Shown: positions 51,929 to 61,259 of the stretch, piece after piece
Position numbering within the stretch: the stretch's first letter is position 1
How the letters are laid out: every line of letters begins with the position of its first letter
DNA from: Bacillota bacterium
GTDB taxonomy: Bacteria > Bacillota > Clostridia > Acetivibrionales > DSM-1351
DNA length: 64,000 nucleotides
Reading direction: 5' to 3'
NCBI GenBank assembly: GCA_023441625.1
Contig: JAEZOA010000041.1
Location: 13,377-77,376, forward strand
Notes under the pieces: generated by a model
Told to the model about the DNA's origin: nothing
Seen by the model: only the letters and a program-made list of their open reading frames with translations
Databases searched by the model: none
Translations under genes and position numbers: made by a program

Positions 51929-53302
51929 ATGAAAAAAATACTAAAAAATAAAGGTAACCTTTTAAACATTGCCCCTTCTAAAGTAATTGTTTTAAGTTTT
52001 ACCTCCTTGATATTTATAGGAACAATACTTTTATCAATGCCCTTTTCATCTAGAACAGGAGAATGGACTCCATTAATTGATTCGTTCTTTACAGCTACCT
52101 CTGCTTCTTGCATAACAGGCCTAGTCATATATGATACTTACACTTACTGGTCTACTGCTGGTCAAATAATAATCCTGGCTCTAGTTCAAATAGGTGCTCT
52201 AGGTATAATAACTTTAGCAACATTTTTTTCTATCATGCTAAGAAAAAGAATTAAGCTAAAAGGAATGATTTTGGCACAAGAGTCCATAAACTTTTTTAGT
52301 TATTCAACCGTTCTTAGACTTATAAGGAATATTGTAGTAATTACATTTTTGATTGAACTAATTGGAGCAATACTTCTCTCCTTTAGCTTCGTTCCTAAAT
52401 TTGGTGCGATAGGTTTCTATATGGCAATTTTCTACTCAGTATCAGGATTCTGCAATTCTGGGTTTGAAATCACAAGTGCTGTTGTAGATGGAACTTTTGT
52501 AAGTATGTTACCCTTTAATAATGACCCGATAGTTATTTATACGTTATCAGCGTTAATTATAATCGGTGGACTTGGATTTTCTGTATGGAAAGACTTATAT
52601 GAATATAAAAAAAGTAAGCACCTAATGTTTTATACAAAGCTAGTACTTATTATTTCAGGTGCATTAATTATTTTAGGTACGTTATTTTTCTTCATGGCCG
52701 AGTTTAACAATCCCAAAACCATGGGCTCAATGAGCACTTTTGAAAAGTTTAACGCTTCCTTCTTTCAATCAACCTCTTCAAGAACAGCAGGTTTTAACTC
52801 AATAAATTTAAATGATATGAGAGAACTTTCAAAAGTACTTACTGCTTTCTTTATGTTTGTTGGTGCCGCTCCTGGTTCAACTGGTGGTGGTGTAAAGGTT
52901 ACTACTATAGGAGTATTAATTGTTGCTATTTTTTCATATGTTCGAGCATCCGAGGATATTGTTCTATTCAAAAGGAGAATACATCAAAGCACTGTAAATA
53001 AAGCATTGTCGGTAACGGGACTAAGCATAATATTAGTAATGCTAATAACTACAGTTATTGTTATCCTTGAACCCAATTTCAATTTTTTAGACATTTTGTA
53101 TGAGGTAACTTCTGCATTTGGAACTACGGGAGCAACACTTGGTGTAACTGCTTCTCTTAGCATGGTTAGCAAATTACTGATTATATTAACTATGTTTTTT
53201 GGAAGAGTTGGACCACTATCATTTGCAGTAGCACTAACACTAAAGTCTTCCAAAAGAACATCTGAACTGGTATATCCCGAAGCAAAAATTCTGATTGGCT
53301 AA
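51929..53302 (+). CDS. TrkH/KtrB-family potassium transporter subunit
   Basis: A 457-residue membrane protein with four pore-loop repeats. Visible selectivity-filter-like segments are ATSASCITGLVIYDT, VSGFCNSGFEI, STSSRTAGFNSINL and TSAFGTTGATLG, each with the central Gly. GAAPGSTGGGVKVTT is also typical. It should pair with the TrkA/KtrA-type regulators coded at 55.0-56.3 kb. Length is that of KtrB rather than the longer TrkH. Confidence 0.94.
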   Translation: MKKILKNKGNLLNIAPSKVIVLSFTSLIFIGTILLSMPFSSRTGEWTPLIDSFFTATSASCITGLVIYDTYTYWSTAGQIIILALVQIGALGIITLATFFSIMLRKRIKLKGMILAQESINFFSYSTVLRLIRNIVVITFLIELIGAILLSFSFVPKFGAIGFYMAIFYSVSGFCNSGFEITSAVVDGTFVSMLPFNNDPIVIYTLSALIIIGGLGFSVWKDLYEYKKSKHLMFYTKLVLIISGALIILGTLFFFMAEFNNPKTMGSMSTFEKFNASFFQSTSSRTAGFNSINLNDMRELSKVLTAFFMFVGAAPGSTGGGVKVTTIGVLIVAIFSYVRASEDIVLFKRRIHQSTVNKALSVTGLSIILVMLITTVIVILEPNFNFLDILYEVTSAFGTTGATLGVTASLSMVSKLLIILTMFFGRVGPLSFAVALTLKSSKRTSELVYPEAKILIG

Positions 53303-53320
53303 GTAAGGAGTCAGTAGACT

Positions 53321-53412
53321 GCAGTCAGAGTTGGAATACTGTGAAAACCTCAGCTTATGTCTAGTTACATAGGTTACTGAGTTAACTTTCAATTTATTCT
53401 GAATCTGACTGC
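53321..53412. other. Long inverted repeat between trkH-type gene and tyrS
   Basis: GCAGTCAGA (53321-53329) is repeated inverted as TCTGACTGC (53404-53412). Between them CTCAG/CTGAG and TATGT/ACATA nest. The element lies between the ends of two convergent genes, so a processing or termination role is possible, though no clean T-run is present. Confidence 0.5.
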
Positions 53413-53432
53413 TGAATTTAGCTCTTATTCTT

Positions 53433-54659
53433 TTATATTACCTTGATTCTTACAAAATTCTTTTTACCCTTTTGAAGCATCATTTGACCGTCAACTAAAT
53501 CTTTTTCTTCTATAACATAGTTAAAGCTAGCAACCTTGCTGTCATTTAGTGATACTCCGCCTTGCTCTACAGCTCTTCTTGCCTCACTCTTTGATGGTGT
53601 AAGGCCTGCAAGTAATAATAAATCTGTAATCCTTATCCCAGTTTTTAGCTCAGCTGAACTAATATCAACAGAAGGAATGTTATCTGATTTTCCTTTTCCA
53701 CCAAATATTGCTTCAGCTGCTTCCTTTGCTTTTTGTGCTTCAAGCTCACCATGAACTATTTTAGTTACCTCATATGCAAGTATTGCCTTTGCCTCATTAA
53801 TTTCAGCATCCTTTAGAGAACCTAATCTCTTAACCTCGTCTATAGGTAGGAAGGTCAGCAGAGCTAAGCACCTCTCCACATCATTATCACTGACATTTCT
53901 CCAGTATTGATAAAATTCATATGGGGAGGTTTTTTGAGGATCCAACCATATAGCTCCACCTTCAGTTTTCCCCATTTTCTTACCTTCGCTTGTAGTGAGA
54001 AGAGTAAAGGTCATACCATAAACACTTTTCCCTTCAGATTTTCTGATAAGTTCAAGTCCACCAAGGATATTAGCCCATTGATCATCTCCACCCAACTGCA
54101 TTTGACAGTCAAATTTTTTGTTAAGAACAAGGAAATCATAGCTCTGCATAAGCATATAATTAAATTCAAGAAATGTTAAGCCTTTTTCCATTCTGCTCTT
54201 AAAACATTCGGCAGTCAACATTCTATTAACAGAGAAATGTACTCCTACTTCTCTCAAAAATTCTACATAGTTTAAATCTAGAAGCCAGTCTGCATTGTCA
54301 ACCATTAGTGCTTTATCATCTGAAAAATCAATAAATTTCGATATTTGCTCTTTAAATCTGTTAACATTATGCTCTACGATTTCTCTGGTCATCATTTTTC
54401 GCATATCATTTTTACCAGTTGGGTCTCCAACCATACCTGTTCCACCACCTACTAAAACAATAGGCCTGTGACCAGCTTGTTGCATATGAGCCATAACCAT
54501 TAGCTGTAGAAAATGTCCCACATGTAAGCTATCCGCCGTTGGATCAAAACCAATATAAAAAGTCACCTTTTTTTCACCTAATAGCTTCTTAACCTCATCT
54601 TCATGTGTAATCTGCGCAATAAAGCCTCTTTCCTGCAAAACCTCAAAAACATTTTTCAC
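53433..54659 (-). CDS. tyrS: Tyrosyl-tRNA synthetase
   Basis: TyrS charges tRNA-Tyr. The 408-residue class I enzyme shows the HIGH motif as HVGH ([12 protein letters not shown]), the Tyr-binding [12 protein letters not shown] region, the KMSKS variant KMGKT ([12 protein letters not shown]) and a C-terminal S4 RNA-binding domain ([20 protein letters not shown]). Asp/Gln residues of the tyrosine pocket (LMQSYDFL) are in place. A Tyr T-box leader controls it. Confidence 0.97.
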   Translation of the reverse strand: MKNVFEVLQERGFIAQITHEDEVKKLLGEKKVTFYIGFDPTADSLHVGHFLQLMVMAHMQQAGHRPIVLVGGGTGMVGDPTGKNDMRKMMTREIVEHNVNRFKEQISKFIDFSDDKALMVDNADWLLDLNYVEFLREVGVHFSVNRMLTAECFKSRMEKGLTFLEFNYMLMQSYDFLVLNKKFDCQMQLGGDDQWANILGGLELIRKSEGKSVYGMTFTLLTTSEGKKMGKTEGGAIWLDPQKTSPYEFYQYWRNVSDNDVERCLALLTFLPIDEVKRLGSLKDAEINEAKAILAYEVTKIVHGELEAQKAKEAAEAIFGGKGKSDNIPSVDISSAELKTGIRITDLLLLAGLTPSKSEARRAVEQGGVSLNDSKVASFNYVIEEKDLVDGQMMLQKGKKNFVRIKVI

Positions 54660-54681
54660 TTTATTTCACTCCTCGCATTTT

Positions 54682-54950
54682 TTAAAAATAAAAGCCCTTT
54701 ATCCTAGTATAAGGACGAAGAGCTCGTGGTACCACCTTAATTCACATCCATATCACCCTATAATATTGAGAAAAATCAAATATTTAAAGGATTCAAATGT
54801 CTTATTAAGCTATAACGGGCAAACCCGGCAAAAGCAGCTCATAATTTGTAATTCACTATTGCGTATTTCAATCTTTTCACCAAACAGATTGCTCTCTAAA
54901 AATAACCGCAGATAGCTAATGGAATTATTCATAGCTTTATAATATTCTTT
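54682..54950 (-). promoter_or_regulatory. T-box riboswitch with Tyr (UAC) specifier before tyrS
   Basis: Read on the minus strand, the leader has the T-box AAGGTGGTACCACG (about 54738-54725), and then a terminator-type hairpin with TTTTATTTTT. The specifier loop is GTGAATTAC, with TAC at 54850-54848, matching tyrosine. Stem I contains the usual AG-rich motifs. This fits tyrS downstream. Confidence 0.92.
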
Positions 54951-54994
54951 TCATAAGTCTATCACATACAACTAAGTATTTGCAACTACAAAAA

Positions 54995-55651
54995 TCATCC
55001 TAAAAAGAAGTCTTTTAACTCCTGCTGATCTTGTATTGATGAAGCAGCAATAATAAAATCACCCGCTAATAATACAGTTTCACCTTTAGGAATTATTACT
55101 GACTCATTTCTGACTATAGATATTAAAATACAGTCCTTTGGAATAGTTATTTCCTTTAATGACTTATTTATAACTGGTGATGTTTGTGAAATTAAAACTT
55201 CACTTAAGGCTATCTTTCCGTTCTTCAATTTCATTAGTGTCTTCATACCAGTGAAGTCGACTTCCTGCTCAATCAGGTCTGCGATTACCGATGTACTACT
55301 TACAGCAATATCTACACCAAGTTTTTCAAAAATGACGATGTTTTTAGGATTGTTAACCCTAGCAATTGTTCTTTTAACTCCAAAATTTCTTTTTGCAAGC
55401 TGGCAAGCAATAAGATTGTCTTCATCCTTACCAGTAACTGCAATAAAAATATCTGCTTCATTAACCATACTCTCGGTTAAATGATCAATATTTGTCCCAT
55501 CACCGTTAACAACACATATATCTAGCTGATTTGCTATTTTATGACACAATTCCTTTTGTCTTTCTATTACAACAATTTTATGTTTATATTGTTGAAGAGT
55601 CTTAACTAAGTAATAACCAACCTTACCTCCACCTGCTATAACAATAAACAT
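54995..55651 (-). CDS. TrkA/KtrA-type K+ uptake regulator (RCK domain), copy 1
   Basis: The 218-residue protein has an N-terminal Rossmann RCK_N domain (VIAGGGKVGYYLVKTL, VVNGDGTNIDHLTES) and a C-terminal RCK_C region (KEITIPKDCILISIVRNES, IPKGETVLLAGD). It binds nucleotides and gates a TrkH/KtrB channel. GGAGG precedes the ATG. It lies 69 bp after copy 2. Confidence 0.92.
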   Translation of the reverse strand: MFIVIAGGGKVGYYLVKTLQQYKHKIVVIERQKELCHKIANQLDICVVNGDGTNIDHLTESMVNEADIFIAVTGKDEDNLIACQLAKRNFGVKRTIARVNNPKNIVIFEKLGVDIAVSSTSVIADLIEQEVDFTGMKTLMKLKNGKIALSEVLISQTSPVINKSLKEITIPKDCILISIVRNESVIIPKGETVLLAGDFIIAASSIQDQQELKDFFLG

Positions 55652-55719
55652 AATATCCTCCAGAGCCTTCTATAGGCAATAAAATATATAACATCTAACA
55701 ACATATAAGCTTTAAACTT

Positions 55720-56343
55720 TTAAATCTTAATTTTATGAGCATTATCACTTAAAACTATAATATCATCCTTAATTAATTTCTTAACAGCATTAGCAAATAT
55801 AAAATTACCACTTCTAATAATTCCAAAGACCATGCCATTTTTAACTTCTACTTGGTTAACTCTTTTACCAATATACTTATCATCTATTTTCTTTTGATTA
55901 AATATAACAGATGTATTACCAAAAGCAAGTGTACTAATGTCATTTCCCTCTTCTATTGTTGCTCTCATAACATTAACTGTAATCTCGGTCGGACAAATAG
56001 TTTCTAGTCCAAATTCATGGAAAACATGCTCTCGAGCTGGATTATAGATTCTTGCGATTACTTTTGGAACCCTAAATATTTCTTTTGCAACCTGACAAAC
56101 CATAATATTAATATTATCATCTTCCGTAACAGCAACAAGAACATCCGCTGTTTCAATTCCTGCCATTTTTAATATATCCTGGTCGATAGGAATACCCGTT
56201 ATAGTCACTCCATCAAAATCATGTGGAAGATTTTTAAATGCTTTAGAATCGCTAGATACAATAACTACATCATTTCCTTCTTTAGAAAGAATTTCTGCAA
56301 ATTTTGATCCAACCTTACCACATCCAATAACTACTACCTGCAT
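55720..56343 (-). CDS. TrkA/KtrA-type K+ uptake regulator (RCK domain), copy 2
   Basis: The 207-residue protein has VVIGCGKVGSKFAEILSKEG and ITGIPIDQDILKMAGI in the RCK_N domain and a C-terminal half like copy 1 (VEVKNGMVFGIIRSG). AGGAGG precedes the ATG. The two paralogues may form a heteromeric ring or serve two different channels; only one TrkH-type gene is visible. Confidence 0.92.
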   Translation of the reverse strand: MQVVVIGCGKVGSKFAEILSKEGNDVVIVSSDSKAFKNLPHDFDGVTITGIPIDQDILKMAGIETADVLVAVTEDDNINIMVCQVAKEIFRVPKVIARIYNPAREHVFHEFGLETICPTEITVNVMRATIEEGNDISTLAFGNTSVIFNQKKIDDKYIGKRVNQVEVKNGMVFGIIRSGNFIFANAVKKLIKDDIIVLSDNAHKIKI

Positions 56344-56549
56344 GCTACATCCTCCTAATTATTAGGCAATTAATAAACATATTAGTTAATTTACAAACCA
56401 GCTTTGATTAATTAATATAGCAATTATACCATTATTTTAAGATTAAAAATCTAAAATACAACTTTTTCTATTCTATATTTTAAGTATTTTTTTTTAATAA
56501 TATTAAATACTAATCCTATATGATTTTTATTAAGAAAGAGGTAGATGTA

Positions 56550-57230
56550 TTGCTTGTTGTTTTTATTCGAACATTGATTCTTTATGTAGTGGTAATACTA
56601 GCTATGAGGCTTATGGGTAAAAGGCAGATTGGCCAATTACAGCCTTTTGAGCTAGCTGTTGCTATTATGATATCAGACCTAGCCTCTGTTCCCATGCAAA
56701 ACACTGGAATACCGCTTATTAATGGAATCATACCTATATTTACCATGTTAGCAGCCCAAGTAATTATATCGTTTATTTCATTAAAAAACATAAAAGCAAG
56801 AGATATAATTTGTGGTAGACCAAGTATATTAATTTCTGCTGGAAAAATAAATGAAACAGTTTTTAGAAATGAGTTATATACATTAAGTGATTTAATGGAG
56901 CAGTTGAGGAACAAAAATATATACAATATCGCTGATGTTGAGTATGCGATACTAGAATCAAATGGTCAACTTAGCGTGATACCAAAAGCTAGTAAAAGAA
57001 ATGTTACACCCAGAGACCTAAACATAAATGTTAAATATGAGGCTCCAGCGATTGATTTGATAATTGATGGCGACTTGATTGAAAATGGCTTGAAGAATGC
57101 GAATTTGGATTTGCGTACTCTAGAGCTAGAAATAAATAAGCTTGGAATAAAGAGTATTAAAGATGTGCTTTTTGCAAGCATGGATTCTGATAGAAAACTA
57201 TTTTGCCAGGCTAAGGAAAAAAAGGAGTAA
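56550..57230 (+). CDS. DUF421 (YetF-type) membrane protein
   Basis: The 226-residue protein has three N-terminal membrane segments, with RLMGKRQIGQLQPFELAVAIMISDLA as the family mark (in part GKRQIGQLQPFE), and a soluble C-terminal domain (EYAILESNGQLSVIPK). The frame opens at 56520; GAGGT lies 7 nt before a TTG at 56550, which I prefer as start. It is translationally close to the DUF4363 gene, a usual pairing. Function unknown, although relatives are linked to spore germination or stress. Confidence 0.87.
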   Translation: MLVVFIRTLILYVVVILAMRLMGKRQIGQLQPFELAVAIMISDLASVPMQNTGIPLINGIIPIFTMLAAQVIISFISLKNIKARDIICGRPSILISAGKINETVFRNELYTLSDLMEQLRNKNIYNIADVEYAILESNGQLSVIPKASKRNVTPRDLNINVKYEAPAIDLIIDGDLIENGLKNANLDLRTLELEINKLGIKSIKDVLFASMDSDRKLFCQAKEKKE

Positions 57231-57236
57231 TGCAAT

Positions 57237-57638
57237 ATGCGAAAAATGAATAGTAATACAAAAATAATAATACTTGTAATTTGCATACTATTAATCATAA
57301 TTACTTCTGGGGCATTATCACTACACTATTTTAATAAAACTGCAAGCAAATTAGAATACACTGTAAACGCTGCCTGTGAATATGTTAGTGCTAATAAGTG
57401 GGCTTCAGCAAAAAATCAACTTGAGGATTTTGAATACACCTGGGAAAAGACAAAATTTGGTTGGGCTATATTATTGGATCATTTTGAAATAGATAATATA
57501 GATAACTCATTCACAAAATCTAAAAAATATATTGAAAGCGAAGATTTTTCATCAGCCTTAGCCGAATTGGAAGCTTTAAGGCACTATATTCTTCATATTC
57601 CGGAAAAAGAGGACTTTACTTTAGAAAATATTCTCTAG
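57237..57638 (+). CDS. DUF4363-family protein
   Basis: A 133-residue protein with an N-terminal membrane segment (about residues 9-28, IIILVICILLIIITSGAL) and an extracytoplasmic helical domain (VNAACEYVSANKWASAKNQL ... FEYTWEKTKFGWAILLDH). DUF4363 proteins usually accompany DUF421 proteins, as here (6-bp gap). Confidence 0.85.
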   Translation: MRKMNSNTKIIILVICILLIIITSGALSLHYFNKTASKLEYTVNAACEYVSANKWASAKNQLEDFEYTWEKTKFGWAILLDHFEIDNIDNSFTKSKKYIESEDFSSALAELEALRHYILHIPEKEDFTLENIL

Positions 57639-57671
57639 CCATCCAGTAAATCCTTGAATAAAGTTTTCTAT

Positions 57672-58679
57672 TTATTTGAATCCTCTCAGTATCAAAAGAC
57701 AGATAAATATTGAATAAAATAAACCGCCTGATAGCAGTGGTATAGGATTTAAATATTTACGCTTTTTTATCCAGATATATGTCACCAAAGATGATGCTAG
57801 TGCCAGAAATGCACTAACTAATGTAACAGTATCTAAACTCCAGTCAGTTGCAATAATACCGATTGACACTGGAATACAGCTTTGAAAAACCATGGCACCA
57901 GTTATGTTACCTAATGCGAGAGTATCCTTATTTTTACTAATCCATATAATGCTATTAAACTTCTCAGGGAGCTCTGTTGCTATTGGAGTAATTATTATTG
58001 ATAATACTAGTGTTGAAACTTTTAAGGCCTTTGATACTACCTCGATATTTGCTACAAACATTTCAGCTCCTATTATTATGGCACTTAAAGCAAATAAAAT
58101 TTGTAGAGTAATAATCAATATACTGGTTTTAGAATTAAATACCTTAGTGAATATTAATTCTTCAACTTCTTCATTACTGGTTTGATCGTTATTAACTGTC
58201 TTAATAATATAATATATGTACGAGACAATAAGCAGAATTGCTATCATATTCTTTACAATACCTATACTTATAAGTGATGCTAAAATGGCACTTATATACA
58301 CAAGCACAAAGAAAGAAATATCCCTACCTAATATATCCAGACTTACATTTAATTCATACTTATTCTTACGTTTATTTGCAAAGATTATTACGCTTAATCC
58401 TGTTATAAAAAATGCGAGTGTCGATAACATAAATGGTGCTCCAACAATAGCACCAATACCTATTTCAATTGAATTTTTTTGATTTTTTGAAAAAAGTATA
58501 GCTATAATCGGTATTAGGGTTTCAGGCAAACAGGTGCCTACTGCCGAAAAAATACTTCCAACAACACCGTCTCCTAAATTTAGTTTTTTACCAAGCCACT
58601 CGATTCCATTTGTAAATAGTTCACAGCCAAAAAGAATAATTCCCAGGCTCAAAAGTAGTATAATAACATTTTGCATCAT
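57672..58679 (-). CDS. CaCA-family Na+(or H+)/Ca2+ antiporter-like protein
   Basis: The 335-residue protein has about ten membrane segments and two inverted alpha-repeat motifs: GSIFSAVGTCLPETLIPIIA (with the conserved E) and LSIIITPIATELPEKFNSI. These are the ion-binding repeats of YrbG-like antiporters. Ion specificity cannot be read from sequence alone. It converges on the DUF4363 gene with a 33-bp gap. Confidence 0.88.
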   Translation of the reverse strand: MMQNVIILLLSLGIILFGCELFTNGIEWLGKKLNLGDGVVGSIFSAVGTCLPETLIPIIAILFSKNQKNSIEIGIGAIVGAPFMLSTLAFFITGLSVIIFANKRKNKYELNVSLDILGRDISFFVLVYISAILASLISIGIVKNMIAILLIVSYIYYIIKTVNNDQTSNEEVEELIFTKVFNSKTSILIITLQILFALSAIIIGAEMFVANIEVVSKALKVSTLVLSIIITPIATELPEKFNSIIWISKNKDTLALGNITGAMVFQSCIPVSIGIIATDWSLDTVTLVSAFLALASSLVTYIWIKKRKYLNPIPLLSGGLFYSIFICLLILRGFK

Positions 58680-58800
58680 TAGTCAAGCTCTTTTCTATCA
58701 TAATTAATTAAAAGTTTTTCAGTATCGGACTTATACATCTATTAATATGATAAAAAGTTATGTTTTAATTACAGTTTTACATAAAAATATATATTCATGC

Positions 58801-58846
58801 TCCTAATTACAACTGAACATATTTCAGATGAAACTGTAAATTAGGA
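58801..58846. other. Hairpin and direct repeat upstream of the antiporter gene
   Basis: TCCTAATTACA (58801-58811) pairs with TGTAAATTAGGA (58835-58846) with one bulged base. GAAACTGTAAATTA also occurs twice in direct order, ending near 58845 and 58859. It sits in the leader of the antiporter gene (minus) and before the tRNA promoter (plus). Confidence 0.45.
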
Positions 58847-58879
58847 AACTGTAAATTATATAAAAATTGTACTTATATC

Positions 58880-58909
58880 TTGACAAAAAACATCTAGTGC
58901 ATGTATTAT
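58880..58909 (+). promoter_or_regulatory. Promoter of tRNA-Val
   Basis: TTGACA (58880-58885) and TATTAT (58904-58909) are 18 bp apart, with TG one base before the -10. TATAAT at 58907-58912 is an alternative but with a 21-bp spacing. The tRNA starts at 58921. Confidence 0.75.
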
Positions 58910-58920
58910 AATCTTTGTAC

Positions 58921-58996
58921 GGGCAATTAACTCAGCTGATAGAGTGCTTCCTTGACGTGGAAGAAGTCAGGGGTTTGAGTCCCTTATTGCCCACCA
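58921..58996 (+). tRNA. tRNA-Val (anticodon GAC)
   Basis: A cloverleaf is readable: acceptor stem GGGCAAT/ATTGCCC (7 bp, perfect), D stem ACTC/GAGT, anticodon stem CTTCC/GGAAG with loop TTGACGT, variable loop AAGTC, T stem AGGGG/CCCTT and encoded ACCA end. The anticodon GAC (58954-58956) reads GUC/GUU valine codons. The D loop has A where G19 is usual (58939) and the T loop has T where C56 is usual (58976); these two bases pair in the tRNA elbow, so the change is compensatory. Confidence 0.93.
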
Positions 58997-59011
58997 ATTT
59001 ATTGATATGTT

Positions 59012-59047
59012 AAAGGCGATATAACAGTTATTGTTATATCGCCTTTA
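59012..59047. terminator. Bidirectional terminator between tRNA-Val and an MFS gene
   Basis: AAAGGCGATATAACA and TGTTATATCGCCTTT form a perfect 15-bp stem with a five-base loop. A T-containing tail follows on each side. It ends the tRNA transcript and the convergent MFS transcript. Confidence 0.85.
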
Positions 59048-59063
59048 TACTCTTCGGAACTAT

Positions 59064-60374
59064 TTATTTTTTTACTTTGAACCAGTATGAAGCAAATGCA
59101 GCACAGCAGACAATAAGCAGGCCTGACAGACCAAAAATAAACAGCATGTTATTAAGTACAGTAATCCCTATATTTATTTTAATTTCACTTAAAGCACCTA
59201 CTAAAAAGGCTCCTACCAATGCACTAGTAAAGCCTGCCAAACCAGCCAATGCAGTATTAAATCCAATATAAATTGTTCTTCCTTCTTGTGGTGCATGTTT
59301 GTATTGAATATTAAATAATGATAGATTAACCCCAGCCCAAGCAATACCGGCCATTACTTGAATAATAGGAATAAGTATAAAATATGTGCTGCGATTTACC
59401 AACATCCACGTTAAATGACATATACCAATTAAACCTATTGAAAGAACAGTAGTAAACTCCCAGCCTACCTTTTCAGATAATTTCCCCCACATCTTAGCCG
59501 ATAGCGATTGAGTAAAGGACAAAATAATTCCAACTACCATAATAAAGGTATAAGATAGCTTCAATCCAGTAACCATATAAACAGAAAAGAAGGGTATTGA
59601 TAGCTGAGCAGCTAAATTCCATATTATATTCAAGATAATCACTTTGCGGAAGTTTCTGTGCTTTAAGGGCAATGTGAGTACGCTTTTTAAAGTCAAGCTC
59701 TGATTGAGCTGTACAACATCAGGTTCTTTTATTCTCTTTAGTATAAAATAATTCCAAAAGACTAACACCAGGACTACTGAAAAAATAATAGTAAAGCCAA
59801 TAAAATCCTTATTTATTGATTTAAATACATCGAGTATTCTACCCATAACAAGGGAGATTACAGCAGCAGAAGCCAAAATACACATATCCCTTAGTCCAAA
59901 GTATCTTCCCCTCATTTTTTCTGGTACTAAGCTAATTATCCAGCTTCCACCTGCTGGGCTTGCGAAACTAGAGACTGCATAAGCTGTAAAATACATCACA
60001 GCAAGCAGAGTAAGCCTGGCTGATTTATTATCAGTAATAAACGGAATAAGTACCATTAACCCAAGAAGTGTTCTATAAAAAAAAGATATCGCAATAATTA
60101 GCTTTTTTCTACTTGGAAGCCTCTCAAGAACTAGTGGGCTAAACATTTGAATAATATATGTAAGCAATGGAATTGCAATAATAATACCATTAAACTGGTC
60201 ATTTGCACCTAAATACTTGGCATAACCCACCAAAAAAGCTCCACTTGTTAAGGTATAAATTGCATTTGCACTACAACCTTCGAAGATAAATCTTCTACGG
60301 CTAAGTTCATAATTTTCATCTGATACTTGATTACTGCTCAAATTGAATTTACTTAGAGTATAGCGAATATTCAT
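59064..60374 (-). CDS. MFS transporter
   Basis: The 436-residue protein has about twelve membrane segments and an MFS-type loop (RLPSRKKLIIAISFFYRTLLG, PEKMRGRYFGLRDMC). KMWGKLSEKVGWEFTTVLS resembles the second A-like motif. The substrate cannot be told; the family looks like the group often called MFS_1 without a known ligand. GAGGG lies before the ATG. No partner gene is evident. Confidence 0.87.
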   Translation of the reverse strand: MNIRYTLSKFNLSSNQVSDENYELSRRRFIFEGCSANAIYTLTSGAFLVGYAKYLGANDQFNGIIIAIPLLTYIIQMFSPLVLERLPSRKKLIIAISFFYRTLLGLMVLIPFITDNKSARLTLLAVMYFTAYAVSSFASPAGGSWIISLVPEKMRGRYFGLRDMCILASAAVISLVMGRILDVFKSINKDFIGFTIIFSVVLVLVFWNYFILKRIKEPDVVQLNQSLTLKSVLTLPLKHRNFRKVIILNIIWNLAAQLSIPFFSVYMVTGLKLSYTFIMVVGIILSFTQSLSAKMWGKLSEKVGWEFTTVLSIGLIGICHLTWMLVNRSTYFILIPIIQVMAGIAWAGVNLSLFNIQYKHAPQEGRTIYIGFNTALAGLAGFTSALVGAFLVGALSEIKINIGITVLNNMLFIFGLSGLLIVCCAAFASYWFKVKK

Positions 60375-60460
60375 ATTTTGCCCTCACAAAAAGCACTATA
60401 ATTTATGTGAAATAAAAGAATACTTAAAAAGCATTTAAATATTTAATAGTATAAAACAAA

Positions 60461-61240
60461 TTACTTTTTGATAGCATTTTCCTTTTTATACTCTAAATCT
60501 AAATAAACTTTTGTTATTAGCCTTTGTAAAATCAGGCTTGTAATAGTGCCAAAAAAGGAAGCCATAAATACTGTCCCTAATGAACCACCAGAGAACAAAA
60601 GAAACATTGGTAATTCAAACAGAAGGACAAACCCTATAAATACACTAATTATCTGCGTTTTTTTACCTTTAGTAATCTCGCTACATGCCGTCATAGCATC
60701 TGCTACAGTTAATTTTAAATCTAGTATATAACAAAATCCAAAAACAAAAATTGCATACACTATAATTCCAGGTATAATAAAAAACATTAGACCAATAGAA
60801 AACATTATTCCGAAAATGATATTATAGAAAACTAAGCGTCCCATGTGCTTAAAGGTACCCTTAAAGCTAGTAACAAACCCTGAGTCTTTTCCTTTTAATT
60901 CAGATAAATACGAATACATATATACTGAATAAAGTAAATTTGAAACAAGCTTTACCAATAATGCCAGACCCAATAAAATCAGTAAAAGATATATTGTATC
61001 TGCTGATGGTGTAGCAATCTCTGTTTCAGAGGGCACGGTACTCAACATGGATAATAGGTTCTCAATATCATTTGAGGGTATTGAATTTAAAATTTTATAC
61101 TGAAAATAGTTAGCTATTAATTGGCAAAGTAGGACAATTAAAAATATAGTTTTAGCTAAGCCTTCATTTTTTAATTTATGAAACTTAATACAACTTGGAA
61201 GATATTCAAAGAAACTCTTAACTCCCGAAGTATTATTCAT
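60461..61240 (-). CDS. Polytopic membrane protein of unknown function
   Basis: A 259-residue protein with five or six membrane segments (FLIVLLCQLIANYFQYKI, IYLLLILLGLALLVKLVSNLLYSVYMY, VFYNIIFGIMFSIGLMFFIIPGIIVYAIF in outline). The PGIIVYAIFVFGFCYILDLKLTVADAM stretch recalls DUF975/YciC-type or glycerophosphodiesterase-associated membrane domains, but I cannot place it firmly. It is 20 bp from the corA stop and probably shares its transcript. Confidence 0.75.
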   Translation of the reverse strand: MNNTSGVKSFFEYLPSCIKFHKLKNEGLAKTIFLIVLLCQLIANYFQYKILNSIPSNDIENLLSMLSTVPSETEIATPSADTIYLLLILLGLALLVKLVSNLLYSVYMYSYLSELKGKDSGFVTSFKGTFKHMGRLVFYNIIFGIMFSIGLMFFIIPGIIVYAIFVFGFCYILDLKLTVADAMTACSEITKGKKTQIISVFIGFVLLFELPMFLLFSGGSLGTVFMASFFGTITSLILQRLITKVYLDLEYKKENAIKK

Positions 61241-61259
61241 TTTACTCTGCCCTCCTTAA

